Positions 16,531 to 26,146 of a DNA stretch of 64,000 nt are shown here, one piece after another; position 1 is the first letter of the stretch; each line of letters starts with the position of its first letter. The position numbers and the translations under genes were made by a program. A model generated the notes under the pieces. It did no database searches. It was not told the origin of the DNA and saw only the letters and a list, made by a program, of their open reading frames with translations. Source of the stretch: PCC-6802 sp943367755 (GTDB lineage: Bacteria > Cyanobacteriota > Cyanobacteriia > Pseudanabaenales > Pseudanabaenaceae); contig CALRKB020000002.1 of the NCBI GenBank assembly GCA_943367755.1, positions 62,001 to 126,000 on the forward strand, in the 5' to 3' direction.

Positions 16531-19272
16531 ATGGATAACCTAATTCAAAACGATCCGTACGTTAATGGTTTTAGAGTGGAAGATGCTCCAAGACTCGATG
16601 GCACAGGGCATAACTTGGCTGAGCCTTCGCTAGGGGGAGTGGGTACGAGATATCGACAGCTTAACCCTACAGACTATGGCGATGGCATCTCCACTCCCGC
16701 TGGAGCAGACCGACCAGGAGCCAGAGAAATCAGCAATCGTCTATCCGCCCAAGCTCCTTCAATTCCTGATCCGAGAACGCTAACCGATCTAACTTGGATA
16801 TTTGGACAGTTCCTCAACCACGATATCGACAATGCTAAATCAGGGACGCAACCATTTCCAATTGTGCTACCTCCTGGCGATCCAAAAGCCAACGATCCTC
16901 AGTTTGTAGGGCAGCTTTCTCGGTTTACCCGCAACGCCACTGACCCCGATACGGGTGCGCCATTTAATGTCGTACCTGCCGCCCAAATTAATACAGCGAC
17001 CTCTTGGGTTGATGGTTCAGTTATCTATGGCACAGACACAATTCGAGAACAAGCTATTCGCACACTTTCAGGGGGAAAACTCAAAACCAGTGCAGGGGAC
17101 TTACCTCCCTTTGACACTACAAACCTGCCTAATGCTACTACCCCTCTGTTCACTAAGAGTGAATTTTTTCTGTTTGGAGATGTTCGAGGCAACCAGCAGG
17201 TTGGATTGTCTGCCATGCAGACGCTGTGGATACGGGAGCATAATCGCTTAGCCGAAGAGTTAGCGGCAAATCACCCCACATGGACAGACGAGCAATTATA
17301 TCAGCGTGCCCGCGCGATCTCGATCGCTGAATTTCAGGCGGTTTCTTACAATGAATATCTACCAGCACTGCTAGGCTCGAATAGTTTGCCTGCATACCAT
17401 GGTTACGATCCATCAGCTGTTGGGCAAACCAGTTTGACATTTGCCACGGCTGCCTTTCGCACACCACACAGTGCTGTCAACGATCAATTTCTGCTATTGA
17501 ATAGTAACGGTCAGCCAGACTCAAACAACCCTCTACCTCTATTTACAGGTAGTTTCAATCCCACACTTTACGCGCAGATCCCCGATCTAGTTGGCAAGGT
17601 GCTCTTAGGAGCTAGTGTCCAAACGGAAAAGAGAACCGATCCGAAGGTAGTTGATGGTCTGCGTAATGCTTTCTCTGACCTACAGGCTGAGGATATCCAA
17701 CGTGGACGAGATCAGGGTTTACCAAACTTCAACTCCGTCAGAGAAGTATTGGATCGGCTAAATTCTACTGGGCAACCTTTTCCAGCTTACACAAGTTTTG
17801 CCCAGATCTCTTCCGATCCGCAGGTGCAAGCAACTTTATCCGATCTCTACAACGGCGATGTCAATAACATCGACATGTTAGTGGGCATGCTATCGGAAGA
17901 CTTACCGCTAAATCAATTTGGACAAGTGGCCTCCAGTGTTGGGCCAACCGCTGGAGCGATCATTAATCTCACATTTCAACGCTTGCGAGATGGCGATCGC
18001 CTTTTCTACAAGAATCCGATCGGTAATGGGGGGCTATTCACTCCTGCTGAAATTGCTGAAATCGATCGAACCCGGCTCTCCGATATCATTCGCCGCAATA
18101 CAGATGCTCAACTAGTCCAAGACAATGTCTTTACCTTAACCCCACCAGTCGCTCCAGTACCGCAAACCTATTTAGGAGGCGTTGCTAATGAGAATATCAA
18201 TAAAGCGGGAGGCGTGACAGGGGCAGCGGCTTTCCCACTTCCCGGTGATGTCTTCTTCAATGGTCGGATTGGCAATGATATTGTGGCAGGTGGCAGAGGG
18301 AATGACACCCTAAGAGGTGGACAGGGCAATGATGTGGTGGCAGGTGGCCCCGGCAACGACCTGATGTTAGGGGATAAGGGTGATGATTTTCTCGCATTAG
18401 GAGGTGCGACATTCTCGACTCCCACTGTTAGTCCTTTTTCTCCCACTTTAGTTGTGGGATTGACGGGCAATACTGGTGCGACAGGTACCGTGACTTTGAA
18501 TCAAACAGCCTTTAACTTCTACAACATCTCAGGCTCCTACAGCGGTCTATCAAGTCCCTTATTAGCATCGGGCAATGCTGATGTTCTGGGATCTCCTGCC
18601 AGTGCTTTACAGATTCATTTTGGTCGCCCCGGCTACGATGGCCACCTCATTCGCAATCTTCAAGTTACCGATAATGGTGATGGTTCGGGCACGTTCGACG
18701 CAAACATACAGTTTTCCGTGCAAGACTTGATTGCTCTGACTGGCGGTGCTTTCTACATAGATTTGGGAACGCGCAATTTCCCAAATGGAGAATTGCGCGG
18801 ACAGCTTGGACTGAGCTTTACTCCTCTAGTGGGTAGTGACTTTATGTCTGGTGGAGAAGGTAATGATGCGATCGCAGCGGGCTCTGGTAATGATACCTTA
18901 TACGGTGGTTTTGGTAATGACGTGCTATCAGGTGCTTCTGGTAGCGATACGTTTGTGCTTGGTTCTGGGGAAGGTTCTGATGCGATCTTAGACTTTGAGA
19001 AGGGTAGAGATAAAATCGGTTTGCTTTCAGGGCTAACATTCAACGATCTAATTATTACGCAAGGTGGAAATCCAAGTACTGCGACTAATAGTATCGTCAA
19101 TCCCTCCTTCTTTTTCCCACAACCGCCTTCTCTAGGGTTGGCTTTAGATAGTCAGAACAATACCCTAATCACTGTCAGAGCTACAGGTGAACTTCTAGCC
19201 TCACTGGCCTTTATCCAAGCAGGTACGATTACTGCCGACGATTTTGTCTCAGTCAGTAGCTTGCCGATCTAA
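16531..19272 (+). CDS. Haem peroxidase with RTX repeats and CHRD domain
   Basis: A 913-residue animal-type haem peroxidase. Active-site parts are visible: IFGQFLNHDID with Gln93, distal His97 and the adjacent Ca-binding Asp, LWIREHNRLAEEL with catalytic Arg235, and AAFRTPHSAV with proximal His313. RTX calcium repeats of the GGxGxD type follow at about 581-625, a CHRD domain at about 636-757, and a second RTX group at about 768-810 before a C-terminal beta region. There is no N-terminal signal peptide; RTX proteins usually leave by type I secretion using the C terminus. Members make hypohalous acids or oxidise extracellular substrates. It ends the plus-strand block that begins near 11 kb. Confidence 0.93.
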   Translation: MDNLIQNDPYVNGFRVEDAPRLDGTGHNLAEPSLGGVGTRYRQLNPTDYGDGISTPAGADRPGAREISNRLSAQAPSIPDPRTLTDLTWIFGQFLNHDIDNAKSGTQPFPIVLPPGDPKANDPQFVGQLSRFTRNATDPDTGAPFNVVPAAQINTATSWVDGSVIYGTDTIREQAIRTLSGGKLKTSAGDLPPFDTTNLPNATTPLFTKSEFFLFGDVRGNQQVGLSAMQTLWIREHNRLAEELAANHPTWTDEQLYQRARAISIAEFQAVSYNEYLPALLGSNSLPAYHGYDPSAVGQTSLTFATAAFRTPHSAVNDQFLLLNSNGQPDSNNPLPLFTGSFNPTLYAQIPDLVGKVLLGASVQTEKRTDPKVVDGLRNAFSDLQAEDIQRGRDQGLPNFNSVREVLDRLNSTGQPFPAYTSFAQISSDPQVQATLSDLYNGDVNNIDMLVGMLSEDLPLNQFGQVASSVGPTAGAIINLTFQRLRDGDRLFYKNPIGNGGLFTPAEIAEIDRTRLSDIIRRNTDAQLVQDNVFTLTPPVAPVPQTYLGGVANENINKAGGVTGAAAFPLPGDVFFNGRIGNDIVAGGRGNDTLRGGQGNDVVAGGPGNDLMLGDKGDDFLALGGATFSTPTVSPFSPTLVVGLTGNTGATGTVTLNQTAFNFYNISGSYSGLSSPLLASGNADVLGSPASALQIHFGRPGYDGHLIRNLQVTDNGDGSGTFDANIQFSVQDLIALTGGAFYIDLGTRNFPNGELRGQLGLSFTPLVGSDFMSGGEGNDAIAAGSGNDTLYGGFGNDVLSGASGSDTFVLGSGEGSDAILDFEKGRDKIGLLSGLTFNDLIITQGGNPSTATNSIVNPSFFFPQPPSLGLALDSQNNTLITVRATGELLASLAFIQAGTITADDFVSVSSLPI

Positions 19273-19396
19273 TCGACAATCGCATCTTGCTTTGGCTCTA
19301 TGACTCGTAGCGATCGCGTTTACCCCAGCTAACATGATCGCACGAGATGATTCCATGCCATTTTTGTTGCGAGCTTGTCAATCTGAAGATAGCAGA

Positions 19397-19437
19397 TCCT
19401 AAAGATAGAGGATGTCCCTAATGCATCTCCTATCTTT
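19397..19437. terminator. Bidirectional hairpin terminator
   Basis: CTAAAGATAG (19397-19406) pairs with CTATCTTTAG (19428-19437), with further partial pairing of AGGATG and GCATCT inside. TTTT follows on the plus strand. It lies between the convergent peroxidase and aquaporin genes and could end both transcripts. Confidence 0.7.
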
Positions 19438-19452
19438 AGTTTTAAGACTTCT

Positions 19453-20142
19453 CTAAATTTCTTCTGCCACAATCTCTGACCCGCTTAATCGTTGCAGATT
19501 AAAGAGCGGCACCGCCACTAGTGCTCCCAAACAAGGTGCGAAGATGTAAAGCCACAGATAGTTCAAATTGCTACCAGTAATCAAAGCGGGTGCGATCGAG
19601 CGAGCTGGATTCAAGGAAGCGCCAGTGAGCGGGCCGCCGACTAACGCGATCACGAACAAGATGAATCCTATAGTAACCCCCACAGTTGGGCTACCCGTTT
19701 TGGGACATAGCTTGCAATCGGTCGTTGCTACATTGAGGATCGTAAACATCAAAACACAGGTAAGCAGCGCTTCCAGCAGAAAAGCCTGTAGAGGAGGGAG
19801 AAATGGAGGAGCATTCGATGCCAAAGTAGGATCGGTAGGAAAGAGTCCCTTAAGTACGAGACTCGCTAATAAAGCACCACCGGTTTGGGAAACAGCATAA
19901 TAGATAAATTCTTTACGAGGAAAGCGCCCAGTGAGCCAAAAACCTAGAGATACAGCGGGATTGACGTGTGCGCCGGAGATATCGCCGAGCATATAGATTA
20001 CAGCAGCCAACGTCATACTAAAGGCAAGGCAAATACCAATATGCGCGATTGCCCCTTTACTCACCTCATTCACCAAAATCGCGCCAGTTCCAAAGAACAC
20101 GAGCAGGAATGTGCCAATAAACTCAGCTAAATAACGTTTCAT
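19453..20142 (-). CDS. MIP-family aquaporin / glycerol channel
   Basis: A 229-residue major intrinsic protein. Both pore half-helices are present, HVNPAVSLGFW and SLNPARSIAPAL, giving two NPA boxes, with six hydrophobic helices around them and the family opening AEFIGTFLLVFFGTGA. It forms a water channel (or small-solute channel) in the cytoplasmic membrane. The short C-terminal tail and Cys-containing loop DCKLCPKTG are less usual; the loop between helices could be specific to cyanobacteria. It is divergent from ilvA with a 224-base gap. Confidence 0.92.
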   Translation of the reverse strand: MKRYLAEFIGTFLLVFFGTGAILVNEVSKGAIAHIGICLAFSMTLAAVIYMLGDISGAHVNPAVSLGFWLTGRFPRKEFIYYAVSQTGGALLASLVLKGLFPTDPTLASNAPPFLPPLQAFLLEALLTCVLMFTILNVATTDCKLCPKTGSPTVGVTIGFILFVIALVGGPLTGASLNPARSIAPALITGSNLNYLWLYIFAPCLGALVAVPLFNLQRLSGSEIVAEEI

Positions 20143-20366
20143 GATTTAGTTTGAATATACAAAGTAAGAAAACATACCAGTATTAAATCGTAAAAACACT
20201 ATCTATCTTGCTTTCGCAGCGATCGCACCTGGCAGAAACTATGGCTACTAACCAAGTTCATATTTAAAAGTGCTTAGCCCATAGCAAGATCGCACCCGAT
20301 TGAGGGCGCACTCCAAGGTAGAGTAAAATTATCCCTCCTACGGCATTTGCTCTGCCTTTTGACCCC

Positions 20367-21878
20367 ATGTATTGCGACTACCTGGTACAGATCCTCACCG
20401 CCCGTGTCTACGATGTTGCGCAAGAATCACCACTGGAGTATGCGCCCAACCTTTCAGCAAGGCTAAATAATAAGCTGTTGCTGAAACGGGAAGACATGCA
20501 GTCGGTTTTTTCGTTTAAACTGCGTGGTGCCTACAACAAGATGGTGAACCTGTCGCCAGAATTGTTGGCCAAGGGGGTAATTGCCGCTTCGGCAGGAAAT
20601 CACGCCCAAGGTGTTGCCCTGGGGGCATCTCGACTGGGAACCCGCGCAATTATCGTTATGCCCGTGACCACGCCGCAGGTGAAAGTGGATGCGGTGAAAG
20701 CCCGTGGTGGTGAGGTAGTGCTGCATGGCGACACCTACGATGATGCCTATACCTACGCCCGTCAACTGGAAGCAGAGAAAGGTTTAACATTCATTCACCC
20801 CTTCGACGATCCTGATGTGATTGCCGGACAGGGCACGATCGGCATGGAAATTCTGCGGCAGTGCCAGCAACCTATTCATGCGATTTTCGTGGCGATCGGT
20901 GGCGGTGGATTAATCTCAGGGATTGCCGCCTATGTCAAGCGCTTGCGTCCTGAAATTAAGATTATTGGGGTGGAACCCGTGGATGCCGATGCTATGTCCC
21001 AATCGCTCCAGGCTGGGCAGCGGGTACGTCTAGCCAATGTGGGTTTATTTGCTGATGGTGTGGCGGTGCGCGAAGTGGGAGAAGAAACCTTTCGCCTTTG
21101 CCAACAATACGTCGATGAAATTATTCTGGTCGATACGGACGATACCTGTGCGGCAATTAAAGATGTGTTTGAAGATACGCGATCGATTTTAGAGCCAGCG
21201 GGAGCACTGGCGATCGCCGGCGCTAAAGCCTACGTCGAGCGGGAGCAAATCCAGGGACAAACATTAATTGCGGTAGCCTGTGGTGCCAACATGAACTTTG
21301 ATCGCCTCCGCTTTGTAGCGGAACGGGCAGAGTTTGGCGAACGCCGCGAAGCGATCTTTGCCGTGGAAATTCCCGAACAGCCTGGTAGTCTTTGCAAATT
21401 TTGCGAACGGATTGGCAGACGTAATCTCACGGAATTTAGCTATCGCATTGCCGATGTCAAGGGAGCCCATATTTTTATAGGCTTGCAAATCCAAAATCGT
21501 GCCGATGCGATCGAATTGGCGGAGAATTTTGAAGCTGGTGGATTCAAAACGATCGACCTCACCGATGACGAACTGACGAAGCTACACCTGCGACACATGG
21601 TGGGTGGCCACTCTCCCCTCGCCGATCATGAATTGCTTTACCGATTTGAGTTTCCAGAACGACCCGGCGCACTGATGAAATTTGTCAGTTCTATGAGTCC
21701 CAACTGGAATATCAGTATGTTCCACTACCGTAACAACGGTGCAGATTATGGCCGCATTGTCGTAGGAATACAGGTTCCCCCGCAAGAGATGCAAGAATGG
21801 CAAGCATTTCTGGACACACTCGGCTATCGCTATTGGGATGAAAGCCAGAATTTAGCCTATAAACTATTCTTGGGATAA
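20367..21878 (+). CDS. ilvA: Threonine ammonia-lyase, biosynthetic
   Basis: A 503-residue IlvA, which turns threonine into 2-oxobutanoate and ammonia, the first step of isoleucine synthesis. The PLP lysine lies in SVFSFKLRGAYNKM (Lys51) and the phosphate-binding loop is AIGGGGLISGIA. The C terminal third holds two ACT-like regulatory domains, each starting with an aromatic stretch and (E)QPGSL or ERPGAL, which bind isoleucine in the family. Full length, no break. Confidence 0.96.
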   Translation: MYCDYLVQILTARVYDVAQESPLEYAPNLSARLNNKLLLKREDMQSVFSFKLRGAYNKMVNLSPELLAKGVIAASAGNHAQGVALGASRLGTRAIIVMPVTTPQVKVDAVKARGGEVVLHGDTYDDAYTYARQLEAEKGLTFIHPFDDPDVIAGQGTIGMEILRQCQQPIHAIFVAIGGGGLISGIAAYVKRLRPEIKIIGVEPVDADAMSQSLQAGQRVRLANVGLFADGVAVREVGEETFRLCQQYVDEIILVDTDDTCAAIKDVFEDTRSILEPAGALAIAGAKAYVEREQIQGQTLIAVACGANMNFDRLRFVAERAEFGERREAIFAVEIPEQPGSLCKFCERIGRRNLTEFSYRIADVKGAHIFIGLQIQNRADAIELAENFEAGGFKTIDLTDDELTKLHLRHMVGGHSPLADHELLYRFEFPERPGALMKFVSSMSPNWNISMFHYRNNGADYGRIVVGIQVPPQEMQEWQAFLDTLGYRYWDESQNLAYKLFLG

Positions 21879-21910
21879 GATGTCATACTTAGTCGATGTA
21901 AGGTGAGAAC

Positions 21911-23578
21911 TTAAATAATTAAGAGACATTCCGCAGTAGTATCTCTGCCAAAAAATTCAGTGAATTTTGCGGCTAGATTGCGACTCGATAGATCTCCTAA
22001 CTTAATGTTAGTATCCAGTGGGAGCAAGGGGCGATAGCTTTGTGCTGTTCTTAACCACAGACCCAGTTTCGCGATCTCGATATTCTCCGCAGACGGATCG
22101 CAACCAAATAGATTGCGCTGGCAAATCATCGCCATTAAATCAAGCTGATTAAAGCCTGGAAATCCTTCGCATATTTCTGGTTCTAGTACGACATCTAATT
22201 GTTGTAGCTCCTGTTCGATTTTGCGATACTCACTTAGTAAACAGTTGAGCGCTGTAATTAGCCCAATGCCAGAGCTACAGTTAATATTTACGATTTTAAG
22301 ATCGAGTAAGCTATTCAGCCGCAAGCGCAGATATGCCAAAGCATCTAGATCGCTAGAATCACTATTAGCACTAGATAAGGGTAGTTTATTGGCAAGATAG
22401 TATTTAATCGCACTACTAATAGAGGTACTGTTTAGTAATGACTTGGGTGGATAATTGTATTTGCGTCGCTTCGGTGACTTCTCGGGTTCCATTCTCAGTA
22501 GAGCCAAATCTTTAGTTGATTCTTCTAGCACAAACGCCAGGACAGTATTCGATATTTCTTCATCGAAGTTAAACCGCGTGAGTTCCTTGATCTGACGACA
22601 CAATTCATCACCTACAAATAAGAATCGATCTAGGATGTCATCTTGGGCAAATAAACTACCTCCATAGGCATTAACCTGCCAATTCGGTCTCAAATTACCT
22701 TGGTCGATCCAGTTGAAAATCGCTTTGTAATTCACCCAAATTGGCTGATTGGTATATGGATTGTAAAATTCATAGGCATTATTAAGCAGACCATTAGTCA
22801 GCAGTTGTCTATCTTCACAAACAGCAATAAATAAAATCCGGTTTAATAGTTTTTGTGCTTGAGCGATCGCCACTAATTTGATGTCATCTACTCCATTTTG
22901 GAGTTCCAGCGATCGCGGTAGTTGCTGCAACCGATATTGAAAGTCTTTAACCAACTGTAAGCGAATTTTATGCAATTGACTGTAGAAATCTTTGGCAATA
23001 TCTGCCTCAACTTGTTGAGACTCTTCTAATAACTGTGAAGTGCGTGAAGCCTCTTGTGTTTTCGCCGCACCAGTCAAAAGCGTGCGGCGGCATAGAATGA
23101 AGTAAAACTGCTTCAAATTTTCGGGGTCGGTTAATCCATCAAGATAGAACTGTTGGTAAAACAATGAGGAACTCAACTTGTGATAGAGGCGAATCTCATG
23201 ATAATTAGTGACAATTAGCCACTCTGTCGTATCATGAATTGATTCTGGTTTGAGATCGATCTCACCTGGGAAAATCTCCGCTACCACATGGGAGGTTTCT
23301 TCCGTAAAAAAGCCAAGGCAGGGAGTAGGGCGAAATTCCAGTTCCCATCCCTTATTGTCTGGATAAAATGGCGAGCGATAACCTAAAACATCAACAAATA
23401 TTTCATGCAAAAACTCAGCATCGGTGGCGTCATTTGAGCGATCGCTACTGGTAATGAAATCTAACCACTTTTGAATTTTTGCGGTACGACTATCTAGATT
23501 GGCAGGGAAGCCAAAACTACTCATCCGCTTAGCTAGCGTTTTGAGGGGAAATAGCTGGTATGGGGAGAGCTGGCTCAT
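21911..23578 (-). CDS. Eroded type IIG restriction-modification-like protein
   Basis: A 555-residue protein that follows the layout of type IIG (Eco57I/MmeI-like) enzymes but ends before the methyltransferase catalytic motif IV. The N-terminal region has HVVAEIFPGEIDL and TEWLIVTNYHEIRLYH; relatives carry E-x-K where this has E-I-F, so the nuclease lysine seems lost. The methylase motif I appears as LKIVNINCSSGIGLITALN instead of a DPACGSG form, and NLFGCDPSAENIEIAKLGLWL matches the next strand. No NPPY is seen. It may be a remnant or a repurposed binding protein. I chose the ATG at 23578 over a TTG at 23596 because AGAGG precedes it. Confidence 0.6.
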   Translation of the reverse strand: MSQLSPYQLFPLKTLAKRMSSFGFPANLDSRTAKIQKWLDFITSSDRSNDATDAEFLHEIFVDVLGYRSPFYPDNKGWELEFRPTPCLGFFTEETSHVVAEIFPGEIDLKPESIHDTTEWLIVTNYHEIRLYHKLSSSLFYQQFYLDGLTDPENLKQFYFILCRRTLLTGAAKTQEASRTSQLLEESQQVEADIAKDFYSQLHKIRLQLVKDFQYRLQQLPRSLELQNGVDDIKLVAIAQAQKLLNRILFIAVCEDRQLLTNGLLNNAYEFYNPYTNQPIWVNYKAIFNWIDQGNLRPNWQVNAYGGSLFAQDDILDRFLFVGDELCRQIKELTRFNFDEEISNTVLAFVLEESTKDLALLRMEPEKSPKRRKYNYPPKSLLNSTSISSAIKYYLANKLPLSSANSDSSDLDALAYLRLRLNSLLDLKIVNINCSSGIGLITALNCLLSEYRKIEQELQQLDVVLEPEICEGFPGFNQLDLMAMICQRNLFGCDPSAENIEIAKLGLWLRTAQSYRPLLPLDTNIKLGDLSSRNLAAKFTEFFGRDTTAECLLII

Positions 23579-23643
23579 GAACCTCTGAGCTGGCAATTAA
23601 TTATTCTATTATCGGTTATTTACTGGATAGTGCCCAAGTTGGT

Positions 23644-23973
23644 TTACTGTTCGCGATTAATCGACTCCTGCTGCTGGGACTCCGCTGCCACCTCAGCCTG
23701 TAGCTGTGCCAGCTCTTCTGGCGACATTTCTTCTAGACGCTTTTTGAGCACAGCAGTTTTGTATTCCTCTAGCTGTCGATCGTAGGTCATATTTTTGGTT
23801 ACTACGCGGAGGAGGTAGGTGCTGAGCCATACTAGCAAAGCACCTACAAGTACAACCTGGCTCCAGATCCCTGCGTTTAGTTCGTCAATTCCAAAAAATT
23901 GCAGACCAAAATACGCACCTCCACCAAATAGGAAAAACGCCAGAACAATAGCAATAGCATCAATACGACGCAT
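23644..23973 (-). CDS. DUF3007 membrane protein
   Basis: A 109-residue protein of the DUF3007 family found in cyanobacteria and plastid-bearing lineages. MRRIDAIAIVLAFFLFGGGAY and GIWSQVVLVGALLVWLSTYLL are two membrane helices, followed by a charged, helical tail MTYDRQLEEYKTAVLKKRL then EEMSPEELAQLQAEVAAE. The start ATG comes straight after the ndhL stop codon, so the two are co-translated. Function not known; association with the NDH-1 complex is only suggested by position. Confidence 0.88.
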   Translation of the reverse strand: MRRIDAIAIVLAFFLFGGGAYFGLQFFGIDELNAGIWSQVVLVGALLVWLSTYLLRVVTKNMTYDRQLEEYKTAVLKKRLEEMSPEELAQLQAEVAAESQQQESINREQ

Positions 23974-24192
23974 CTAGATTTTGCGGGGCTGAGGGCGGAA
24001 ATTAAGCAAAGGTGCGAACAGCAGTAGTCCTGGGAAAAAGAAGAACGCGGTAAAGCACAGGAATACTCGCTCGAATGAGCTAGTCACATACCAACGCGCT
24101 TTGAAGTAGAACAATAGCGCTAGGGGTATGACGAAAAGATAAGCACCTGCAACCAAGGCATAAACTACAGGACCAGATAGAAGCAAAGACAT
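23974..24192 (-). CDS. ndhL: NAD(P)H-quinone oxidoreductase subunit L
   Basis: A 72-residue NdhL (IctA), a small membrane subunit of the cyanobacterial NDH-1 complex used in respiration, cyclic electron flow and CO2 uptake. Two hydrophobic helices are visible (YALVAGAYLFVIPLALLFYF and FLCFTAFFFFPGLLLFAPL) with FYFKARWYVTSSFERVF between them, typical of the family. The DUF3007 gene begins at the next base. The 290-base stretch upstream of it, before the GH57 gene on the other strand, contains no recognisable gene. Confidence 0.93.
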   Translation of the reverse strand: MSLLLSGPVVYALVAGAYLFVIPLALLFYFKARWYVTSSFERVFLCFTAFFFFPGLLLFAPLLNFRPQPRKI

Positions 24193-24482
24193 AAAGCTTA
24201 TAAAGTTGTTGGTTTTTATCTTAGTTGAGCTAATTTTAACTTAAACTGAAACCAAGATTGAGTCAGTTATTTTATGGCATGCCATCAGTTTTGGCGCGGT
24301 CTCAGTGGCAACAGTTACGGTATGGAGATCGCATTAAAATTATTTGTCTTGCGTGTTGGGTATGAGCTTCTAAATACGTTGTCTCGAACAAAAAAATCAA
24401 CTGCTACCCGAATATCCTAAAATGGCTTAGATACAGGCATTTGGCATCCAGTTCATCCATTGCCAACAAGGACCCCTAGTAT

Positions 24483-26096
24483 ATGACCCTCGGATATCTT
24501 GCGCTAGTTCTACACGCTCACCTGCCATTTGTACGCCACCCTGAGAGCGATTATGTTCTAGAGGAAGAGTGGCTTTATGAGGCAATTACAGAAACCTACA
24601 TCCCCCTCCTTAAAGTATTTGAGGGACTGCGGGCGGACGGTATTGACTTTAAAATCACGATGACCCTGACCCCTCCGTTGGTCTCGATGCTGCGCGATCC
24701 GTTGCTACAGGAGCGTTATGATGCCCATCTCACGCAACTGCAAAAGCTAGTAGCGTGTGAGGTAGAACGCAATAAAAATAACAGTCATCTCAAGTACCTG
24801 GCCGAATTTTATGAAAAAGAATTAGCTGAGGTGCGATCGCTCTGGCATCAGTACGACGGCGATCTGATCGGTGCATTTAAGCAATTCCTGTCTAGCAATA
24901 ACCTGGAAATCATCACCTGCGGTGCTACCCACGCCTACTTGCCCATGATCAAAATGTACCCAGAGGCAGTATGGGCGCAGCTCCAGGTGGCAGTGGAGTA
25001 CCACGAACAGGAATTTGGCAAAGCGCCCAATGGCATCTGGTTACCTGAATGCGCCTACTTCGATGGCTTAGATCGCGCGATCGCCGATGCGGGCTTACGC
25101 TATTTCATCTCCGATGGGCATGGCATTATGTACGCGCAGCCCCGTCCCCGCTTCAGTACCTATGCCCCAATTTATACTGAATCAGGCGTAGCTGTATTTG
25201 CTAGAGATCAGGAATCCTCTCAGCAGGTATGGTCGGCACGGCTAGGCTATCCCAGCAACCCTGTGTATCGGGAGTTCTATAAAGATTTAGGCTGGGAAGC
25301 TGATTACGACTACATTAAGCCCTTTATCATGCCGAATGGTCAGCGCAAAAATACGGGGATTAAGTATCACAAGATCACAGGTCAGAATTTAGACCTTGGG
25401 GCTAAGCAACTTTACGATCCCCACTGGGCTAGGGAAAAAGCCGCCGAACATGCTGGCAGCTTTTGCTTTAACCGTGAAAAACAGATCGAACATCTGAATC
25501 ACTCAATGGGGCGTCCACCGATTGTGATGTCGCCCTACGATGCCGAACTGTTCGGTCACTGGTGGTATGAGGGGCCGTGGTTTATCGATTACACGATCCG
25601 CAAAGCCTACTACGACCAAAAGGTATTTCGCCTCACGCATCTTGCCGATTATTTACAGGAAAATCCCACACAGCAGGTAGCACGACCCGCCCAATCGAGC
25701 TGGGGTTTTAAGGGCTTCCACGAATATTGGCTGAATGAGACCAATTCCTGGGTATATCCGCATTTACATAAAGCTACAGAACGCATGATCGAGCTGGCAC
25801 GTCGCGAACCAGCCGATGAATTAGAGCGCAAAGCCTTAAATCAGGCAGCACGCGAGATCTTGCTCGCCCAATCCTCTGACTGGACGTTTATTATGAGCAC
25901 AGGCACGATGGTTCCCTATGCCGTGCGCCGGACGCGATCGCATCTTTTACGGTTCAATAAACTATTTGAGGATATTAACAACCACCAAATCGATTCCGGT
26001 TGGCTAGGAAAAGTCGAATATATGGATAATATCTTTCCTGCGATCGACTACAAAGTCTATCGTCCCATGGGAGCTAAGCTGCCGACCTCAGTTTAA
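24483..26096 (+). CDS. GH57 glycoside hydrolase, probable glucan branching enzyme
   Basis: A 537-residue glycoside hydrolase family 57 protein. It opens GYLALVLHAHLPFVRHPES as in GH57, has GIWLPECAYFDG with the likely nucleophile Glu, and MSPYDAELFGHWWYEGP with the acid/base Asp. A C-terminal helical region (about residues 400-520) matches the DUF1957 part of GH57 1,4-alpha-glucan branching enzymes, which make alpha-1,6 branches in glycogen. It may therefore act beside the main GH13 branching enzyme. The preceding gap is 290 bases and proS follows 50 bases downstream. Confidence 0.88.
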   Translation: MTLGYLALVLHAHLPFVRHPESDYVLEEEWLYEAITETYIPLLKVFEGLRADGIDFKITMTLTPPLVSMLRDPLLQERYDAHLTQLQKLVACEVERNKNNSHLKYLAEFYEKELAEVRSLWHQYDGDLIGAFKQFLSSNNLEIITCGATHAYLPMIKMYPEAVWAQLQVAVEYHEQEFGKAPNGIWLPECAYFDGLDRAIADAGLRYFISDGHGIMYAQPRPRFSTYAPIYTESGVAVFARDQESSQQVWSARLGYPSNPVYREFYKDLGWEADYDYIKPFIMPNGQRKNTGIKYHKITGQNLDLGAKQLYDPHWAREKAAEHAGSFCFNREKQIEHLNHSMGRPPIVMSPYDAELFGHWWYEGPWFIDYTIRKAYYDQKVFRLTHLADYLQENPTQQVARPAQSSWGFKGFHEYWLNETNSWVYPHLHKATERMIELARREPADELERKALNQAAREILLAQSSDWTFIMSTGTMVPYAVRRTRSHLLRFNKLFEDINNHQIDSGWLGKVEYMDNIFPAIDYKVYRPMGAKLPTSV

Positions 26097-26146
26097 ATCA
26101 AATGCCCATCAATCAACACAGTAATTCTATTAATTATTAAGAGTCA

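Noticed and set aside
24274..24285. Palindrome ATGGCATGCCAT, with a related TGGCATGCCA near 56.79 kb
   Set aside because: Too short and isolated; two occurrences are not enough to claim a repeat family or operator.
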